Below, piece by piece: positions 6,839-9,774 of a stretch of DNA of 9,774 nucleotides. Each line of letters begins with the position of its first letter. The stretch's first letter is position 1. Source of the DNA: JANSWO01 sp964351875 (GTDB lineage: Bacteria > Pseudomonadota > Gammaproteobacteria > Pseudomonadales > Azotimanducaceae); NCBI GenBank assembly GCA_964351875.1, contig CAYGQC010000143.1:1-9774 (forward strand), given 5' to 3'. The translations under genes and the position numbers were made by a program. A model generated the notes under the pieces. That model ran no database searches and had not been told where the DNA came from. It was given only the letters and a program-made list of their open reading frames with translations.

Positions 6839-7489
6839 CTACCATCCGTCCGCTTCGGATGGCTCGCCAAGGTCCATTTCGCCGCTGTAGATGTCCTGAC
6901 CCTGTTGCGGGCCATAGCCACCGGGACCCTGCTGGGGACCATAGCCACCGGGGCCCTGTTGCGGGCCGTAACCGCCCGGACCCTGCTGGGGACCATAGCC
7001 ACCAGGACCTTGTTGAGGGCCGTAGCCGCCGGAGCTCGGAGGTCCGTAGGCACCTGGGCCTTGCTGAGGTCCATATCCACCCGGTCCCTGCTGAGGTCCG
7101 TAGCCACCAGGACCTTGCTGAGGTCCATAACCACCGGGACCTTGCTGAGGGCCATAACCGCCCGGGCCCTGCTGTGGACCGTAGCCAGGAGTGTTGCCGG
7201 GAATCGGCGCGCAGCCGCCACCCCCAGGACCCACTGCGGGCAGCGTTCCCGGAGGACACTGCTGTTGCTGCTGAGGAGGCTGCTGATTCCAGCCGCTGTT
7301 AGGACCTTGCTGCTGGTTCCAGCCGGTATTGGGTGGTTGCTGCTGGTTCCAGCCACTAGAACTGTTGTTGTAGCTCTCGTTGTAACTCTTGTTGTAGCCC
7401 TCCTGGAAGTCGTCGGACATGACCATCATGACGATGAGCACGACAACAACGCCGATGCCAACTTTGACGGGAGTGGATAGATTCTTCAT
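6839..7489 (-). CDS. Membrane-anchored silk-like GYGPQQGPG repeat protein
   Basis: A 216-residue protein with no family I recognise. Residues 1-10 are short and basic, 8-24 are a single membrane helix or uncleaved signal anchor, and the rest should lie outside the membrane by the positive-inside rule. Residues 27-45 are Tyr/Asn/Ser-rich (YNKSYNESYNN). Residues 46-77 hold three GWNQQ units ending in a Gln run. A short segment with two cysteines (C78, C93) follows, which could form a disulfide. Residues 102-199 are an array of eleven units: nine exact GYGPQQGPG, one divergent AYGPPSSG in the middle and a terminal GYGPQQGQD. The acidic tail ends EADGW. Tandem GPGGYGPQQ is very close to the GPGGYGPGQQ repeat of spider MaSp2 silk and should be disordered and elastic or able to form beta-turn spirals. 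ATG 7487-7489 has only a weak AGG upstream. It sits between the Gln/Met-rich gene (79 bp) and the YGPQQ gene (36 bp). Confidence 0.87.
   Translation of the reverse strand: MKNLSTPVKVGIGVVVVLIVMMVMSDDFQEGYNKSYNESYNNSSSGWNQQQPPNTGWNQQQGPNSGWNQQPPQQQQQCPPGTLPAVGPGGGGCAPIPGNTPGYGPQQGPGGYGPQQGPGGYGPQQGPGGYGPQQGPGGYGPQQGPGAYGPPSSGGYGPQQGPGGYGPQQGPGGYGPQQGPGGYGPQQGPGGYGPQQGQDIYSGEMDLGEPSEADGW
6893..7186 (-). repeat. 27-bp tandem repeat coding for GYGPQQGPG
   Basis: Eleven consecutive units, ten of 27 bp and one of 24 bp (the AYGPPSSG unit). Units differ at many third codon positions while the peptide stays the same. In the half nearest the C terminus two unit types alternate (one with CAG CAG, one with CAA CAG or CAA CAA, and matching Gly/Pro codon changes), giving a 54-bp higher-order period. 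The other half uses a different, more uniform set. Confidence 0.92.
7259..7354 (-). repeat. GWNQQ-encoding repeats plus Gln run
   Basis: Three units coding for GWNQQQPPNT, GWNQQQGPNS and GWNQQPPQQQ, about 30 bp each, in the same gene as the GYGPQQGPG array but a different motif. The block ends in five consecutive Gln codons. Confidence 0.8.
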
Positions 7490-7568
7490 CGCATTACCTA
7501 CTAGTTTTCGATCCTGGTTGCACTGACATTGTTGTCTGCGCTGACGTATAGCGTTTGTGAGCGCTTAC

Positions 7569-7910
7569 TCATTCATTCGGTGCAGCGTATCCATCACCTG
7601 AACGCATATAGCCGTTCGGCGGGTAACCATTGTTGGGCGGCATCATGCCCGGCTGCATCGGATAGCCGCCGTTCATCTGCTGCATCATTTGCTGCATCTC
7701 GAGCTGCTGCTGCTGAGTTGCCTGCTGCATCTGCTGCTGCATCTGTTGGTTCTGCTGTTGGGTGTTCTGCATCTCCTGCATGTACATGTTCTGCATCATT
7801 TCTTGCTGCTCGTAGACCTGGGCCTGCTGGGAGCACTGACTGAACATGGACAGCAGAATGACGCCGCCGATGACTGCAATGATAATTTTCGGGAGAAAGC
7901 TGTCTTTCAT
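7569..7910 (-). CDS. Small membrane-anchored Gln/Met-rich protein
   Basis: A 113-residue protein not matching a family I know. Residues 1-8 carry two lysines, 9-23 are a membrane helix, and the remainder is predicted outside the membrane. Residues 31-80 contain about 24 Gln and 11 Met with only a few charged or aliphatic residues, and probably form a long helix or coiled coil. After that comes a Gly/Pro/Tyr/Met tail (GGYPMQPGMMPPNNGYPPNGY). C26 follows the helix but the preceding FSQ does not make a normal lipobox, so I do not call it a lipoprotein. ATG 7908-7910 is preferred over in-frame starts further upstream because GGAG lies six bases before it and the protein then begins directly with a typical signal anchor. 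It is the first gene of the four-gene minus-strand array. Its tail shares the NGY/GY-plus-Pro-Gln character of the next two proteins without copying their repeat. Confidence 0.8.
   Translation of the reverse strand: MKDSFLPKIIIAVIGGVILLSMFSQCSQQAQVYEQQEMMQNMYMQEMQNTQQQNQQMQQQMQQATQQQQLEMQQMMQQMNGGYPMQPGMMPPNNGYPPNGYMRSGDGYAAPNE
7671..7820 (-). repeat. Gln/Met triplet-rich low-complexity tract
   Basis: A CAG/CAA/ATG-rich triplet tract coding for runs of two to four Gln broken by Met or Asn. It is not a clean tandem array; mixed CAG and CAA codons show it is not a recent single-codon expansion. Confidence 0.7.
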
Positions 7911-8015
7911 GGTTGGCTCCGATGCCAATTTCGCTGTGGTTGCCTCTCTAGGCGCAGGGGTGAGGGAAAACGGTTCACCGGTTGCGAGTTTTTTGCCGAG
8001 CCCCACACCATCCGG
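7911..8015. other. Upstream region of the four-gene array, no clear promoter
   Basis: This stretch should hold the promoter of the minus-strand array. I see no convincing sigma-70 or ECF-type pair on the minus strand and no operator palindrome longer than a few bases, apart from CGGTTCACCGGTT near 7971. No coding sequence is supported here. Confidence 0.3.
7917..7920 (-). promoter_or_regulatory. Ribosome binding site fixing the start at 7910
   Basis: GGAG on the minus strand, six bases before ATG 7908-7910. The longer in-frame reading from 8075 has no such site and would put 55 non-hydrophobic residues, partly coded by a dispersed repeat, ahead of the membrane anchor. Confidence 0.6.
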
Positions 8016-8117
8016 CATCGCGAACGAGCCCGCAGGGTGAGTGCGGCGATCTCCTCGGGCAGGCACGGCACCCACAGTCAGGAGATTGCCGCAGTCGCTA
8101 CGCTCCTTCGCAAAGAC
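8016..8117. repeat. Palindromic dispersed repeat, copy 1
   Basis: About 102 bases starting CATCGCGAACGAGCCCGCAG and ending CTACGCTCCTTCGCAAAGAC. The two ends are imperfect inverted repeats, so the transcript or single strand would fold into a long hairpin. The same element recurs at 8196-8301 with changes spread along it. This style of element (GTCATTGCGAA... to ...TTCGCAATGAC around a GATTGCCGC core) is common between genes in proteobacterial genomes and behaves like a REP or MITE-like repeat. Confidence 0.75.
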
Positions 8118-8165
8118 AAAAGAGTAGAGATCCAGGGGCGAGCGCGCCGATCTCCATCAATCCTC

Positions 8166-8187
8166 CGTCATCGCGAACGAGCCCGCG
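8166..8187. repeat. Fragment of the palindromic dispersed repeat
   Basis: A 22-base piece matching only the left end of the element (CGTCATCGCGAACGAGCCCG). It lies 8 bases before the second full copy, as if an earlier insertion was truncated or a copy was partly duplicated. Confidence 0.65.
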
Positions 8188-8195
8188 TCCAACCC

Positions 8196-8301
8196 CGTCA
8201 TCGCGAACGAGCCCGTAGGGCGAGTGCGGCGATCTCCCCAGGCCCGCACGGCAGCCAGAGTCAGGGGATTGCCGCGGTCGCTACGCTCCTTCGCAATGAC
8301 G
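8196..8301. repeat. Palindromic dispersed repeat, copy 2
   Basis: About 106 bases. The left arm (8196-8239) and right arm (8264-8301) are imperfect inverted repeats; the termini CGTCATCGCGAA and TTCGCAATGACG pair with one mismatch. It is closely similar to copy 1 and in the same orientation. No transposase is nearby, so if mobile it depends on one elsewhere. Confidence 0.78.
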
Positions 8302-8430
8302 AAGGCTTCGAGCCCAGCTTGAAGTGACGATCTGAGGTCCCACCTCCCAGTGAGCCGTTTTTCCTGCGTTTTGCGCCTAACAAGGCATCAACAGACACAA
8401 CCGTCATCGAAATTTGCCCAGGACATCGCC
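8302..8430. other. Leader region before the zinc-ribbon gene
   Basis: Non-coding by my reading, although the frame of the downstream gene stays open back to GTG 8350. It presumably carries that gene's promoter, but no hexamer pair stands out. AGGA at 8420-8423 is seven bases before ATG 8431 and decides that start. Confidence 0.35.
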
Positions 8431-9207
8431 ATGACTGCCAGCACCGACATCACCTGCCCCAAATGTCAGTCCGCCAATCCGGTGGGCGCGAAATTCTGCT
8501 CCTCATGCCGCAACCCGTTGAAGGCGGCACCGGGCCCGACTCCCCCACCGCCGCCGCCACCACGCCCCGGTCCTGGCGGCATGCTGGGGGGCGTCGGCGG
8601 CAAGACGGCGAGCAAGCAGTTCAGCGGTGATCCCGACACTATCTATGCGCATCTCGCGAACGAGGTTCACAATACTGACGGAGCGGAGGTGCAGCAGCAG
8701 GTGCCACCCCAGCAGTTGTCCGTGAAGATGCCGTTCAAAAGCCTCGGCACGACCATCGGCCAGGTCATCAAGGTAGATACCATCGTTCAGGTGAGCCCCG
8801 TCTCTCCAGGCCAGTGCCAGGTCAATATCACGTGCAAAACGGACGCTAGCAGCACCGGTAGCGTCTGGGCGTACACACTCGGCATCTGGTTTCTGATCGT
8901 ATTCCTGTGGGGTTTTGCACCGTTCATGATCATCGTTGCCCTCGCCGCCTGCGGCTTCGGCTGGTGGACCATGCAGAGCTCACCGGGCGACAAGATCAGT
9001 AAAGGCTTGTTTGAAATGCTGGCGAAGAATGCCGGTGTCGCCGCCCCGGCTGCGGCATCACCCATGACGCCGCCACCAGCAGCAGGGCCGTCTCCTGCAC
9101 AACCTCAGGCCGAAGCGCCGAAACCACCTCCCGCGAACGAGGACGAGATATTCGATCGCATTCGCAAGCTGGCCTATTTTGATGCGCTGACCGGTTTGCC
9201 CAATCGC
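8431..9207 (+). CDS. Zinc-ribbon membrane protein with C-terminal SHOCT, interrupted by gap
   Basis: The first 259 residues are visible. A zinc ribbon uses C9, C12, C23 and C26 (CPKCQSANPVGAKFCSSC). A Pro-rich linker (36-49, eight consecutive Pro) follows. A domain at about 60-140 (KQFSGDPDTIYAHLANEV, then a mostly beta pattern) is unknown to me. Two membrane segments lie near 145-161 and 163-180, then an Ala/Pro/Gln-rich linker (202-236). Residues 237-246 (EDEIFDRIRK) look like the start of a SHOCT helix, and 247-259 suddenly become LAYFDALTGLPNR, a GGDEF-domain opening. After the N run the sequence resumes as a SHOCT end in a different frame. I take the protein to be zinc ribbon, membrane pair, SHOCT, with a faulty contig end. 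ATG 8431 is preferred over GTG 8350 because it places the zinc ribbon at the N terminus and has AGGA upstream. Role unknown; such proteins are usually envelope or stress associated. Confidence 0.75.
9169..9207 (+). other. GGDEF-like contig end, probable chimera
   Basis: Thirteen codons reading LAYFDALTGLPNR, the near-universal opening of GGDEF diguanylate cyclase domains, directly against the N run. The rest of a GGDEF domain (about 160 residues with the GGDEF motif) is nowhere in the window. See the finding on the assembly join. Confidence 0.6.
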
Positions 9208-9217
9208 NNNNNNNNNN
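9208..9217. other. Assembly gap (10 N)
   Basis: Exactly ten N, the fixed placeholder some assemblers insert between scaffolded contigs. The true length is unknown; the reading frames on the two sides do not match across ten bases. Confidence 0.95.
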
Positions 9218-9277
9218 GGCGCAATCACCGAGGCTGAATTCGAGGCGAAGAAAGCTGAACTTCTCGAGCGATTGTAA
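9218..9277 (+). CDS. C-terminal SHOCT fragment of the zinc-ribbon protein
   Basis: The frame after the gap reads GAITEAEFEAKKAELLERL and stops at TAA 9275-9277. This is the characteristic second half of a SHOCT domain (ITxxEFxxKKxxLL). Together with EDEIFDRIRK before the gap it would make a complete SHOCT of about 35 residues, so both pieces most likely belong to one gene with only a few codons missing. SHOCT helices commonly end small membrane proteins and are thought to mediate oligomerisation. Confidence 0.75.
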   Translation, partial: GAITEAEFEAKKAELLERL

Positions 9278-9774
9278 TGACAGAGTCCGCCAGCCAGTTC
9301 TGCGTTGCCTGCGGTTTCGATCTAAACCCAGGCGCGACCTTCTGCACGGATTGCGGGCACGAGATCGGCACCCCGCCGGCAGCGGATCCAATGCCGATCT
9401 ACCAGCCCAACACCATGGGTATCGGTTGCAACACCTGCGGCGGAGACGGCAGCTACCTCGACCCCAAGCTCACCTATTGCCCGATATGTCGTTGGCTCCG
9501 GCCCCTCGGAAGCGACTTCTATGTCGATTTGGACGCATTCGTCTGGCAGATGGATGCCCAGGCCATGGAGATACTGAACAATTTAGGCCCGGTCGCAGGC
9601 GCTGCACACAACATCGCCGAGCGCTACGGCCGGCCTGTATTCGAGGCCGCGACCAACGGCATCAGGCTGTCCGAGCGGCAGATGCCGGACATCTTCGACA
9701 TGGCCGTCCGCGCCGCTCGCCTGTTGTCTTTGACCCACCTGCCCGAGATCTACGTATCCGGTGAACGCATGTGG
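9277..9774 (+). CDS. Double zinc-ribbon protein, probably M48-like metallopeptidase, 3' end cut off
   Basis: The frame starts at ATG 9277, overlapping the preceding TAA as TAATG, and stays open for 166 residues to the window end. A first zinc ribbon uses C9, C12, C23 and C26 (FCVACGFDLNPGATFCTDCG). A second four-cysteine unit uses C51, C54, C68 and C71. The segment after residue 80, through LSERQMPDIFDMAVRAARLL and LTHLPEIYVSGERMW, resembles the region preceding the catalytic helix of M48-type peptidases. The zinc-binding HEXXH would lie beyond the edge, so the peptidase call is tentative. No signal peptide is seen. The stop-start overlap implies translational coupling with the zinc-ribbon/SHOCT protein, so the two probably act together. 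The ribosome binding site would be the Glu/Leu-rich end of the previous gene (CGAGCGATTG), which is weak and fits coupling. Confidence 0.7.
   Translation, partial: MTESASQFCVACGFDLNPGATFCTDCGHEIGTPPAADPMPIYQPNTMGIGCNTCGGDGSYLDPKLTYCPICRWLRPLGSDFYVDLDAFVWQMDAQAMEILNNLGPVAGAAHNIAERYGRPVFEAATNGIRLSERQMPDIFDMAVRAARLLSLTHLPEIYVSGERMW

Noticed and set aside
6893..7186. CRISPR array
   Set aside because: The 27-bp units are directly adjacent with no spacers and lie inside a reading frame.
6825..7480. Other-frame and opposite-strand repetitive proteins (LLRAIT-like or SARSWWL-like repeats) across the silk-like array
   Set aside because: They arise automatically because the 27-bp period keeps every frame open. 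Only the GYGPQQGPG frame has a membrane anchor at its start, and it shares its repeat motif with the next gene.
7833..7850. Lipoprotein signal at C26 of the Gln/Met-rich protein
   Set aside because: The residues before the cysteine (MFSQ) do not fit the L-[AST]-[GA]-C lipobox, so a signal anchor is more likely.
7911..8075. N-terminal extension of the Gln/Met-rich protein to 8075
   Set aside because: It would run into the dispersed repeat and place 55 soluble residues before the membrane anchor; GGAG before 7910 supports the shorter form.
7689..8327. Plus-strand Leu/His-rich frame through the Gln/Met gene and the dispersed repeats
   Set aside because: The Leu run is the reverse reading of Gln codons, and the rest is read from palindromic repeats.
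9169..9237. A real GGDEF diguanylate cyclase fused to the zinc-ribbon protein
   Set aside because: Only the first 13 residues of such a domain are present, against an assembly gap, while SHOCT halves flank both sides.
9351..9764. Plus-strand Arg-rich frame near the right edge
   Set aside because: It is a shadow of the double zinc-ribbon gene that starts at 9277 and is open to the end.

Overview
The window looks like chromosomal DNA of a Gammaproteobacterium, probably a free-living or environmental lineage. The base composition is moderately GC-rich. Three things point there: a membrane module at the start of the FHA protein that recurs in signalling proteins of Xanthomonadales/Woeseiales-type bacteria, a Sigma70_ECF (TIGR02999-like) sigma factor paired with a Ser/Thr kinase that carries TPR-like repeats, and short palindromic dispersed repeats. 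The lineage is an inference. A run of 10 N at 9208-9217 shows this is a scaffold, and the sequence on its two sides does not fit together as one protein.

Layout. (1) 1-1033, plus strand: the end of an acidic protein of unknown function, then a small membrane protein with a cytoplasmic FHA domain. (2) 1070-2596, plus: a MelB/GPH-type sugar:cation symporter, ending 15 bp from the convergent kinase gene. (3) 2612-5736: a membrane Ser/Thr kinase with a C-terminal TPR-like sensor region (minus) and, divergent across 95 bp, a sigma factor (plus). In this sigma factor the usual acidic DAED motif of region 2.2 is replaced by Q-P-T-S, the hallmark of sigma factors that are switched on by kinase phosphorylation. 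(4) 5738-7910, minus: a four-gene array, probably an operon. It holds three small membrane-anchored proteins with extreme Gln/Gly/Pro/Tyr or Gln/Met low-complexity tails, then a secreted papain-like cysteine protease. One of the tails is a near-perfect array of GYGPQQGPG, closely resembling the repeat of dragline spider silk (MaSp2). (5) 7911-8430: an intergenic region with two full copies and one fragment of a palindromic dispersed repeat. (6) 8431-9774, plus: two zinc-ribbon proteins. The first carries two membrane segments and a C-terminal SHOCT helix and is broken by the assembly gap. The second, starting at an overlapping TAATG, is probably an M48-like protein and runs off the end.

How they may work together. 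The kinase, sigma factor and FHA protein form a plausible phosphothreonine signalling set: the kinase senses something through its extracytoplasmic repeats, phosphorylates the sigma factor at region 2.2, and FHA domains read phosphothreonine. The neighbouring four-gene array is the best candidate here for an undescribed system: an envelope-attached, silk-like or glutamine-rich polymer with a dedicated papain-fold enzyme that could trim or cross-link it. Whether the sigma factor controls this array cannot be decided from the sequence.
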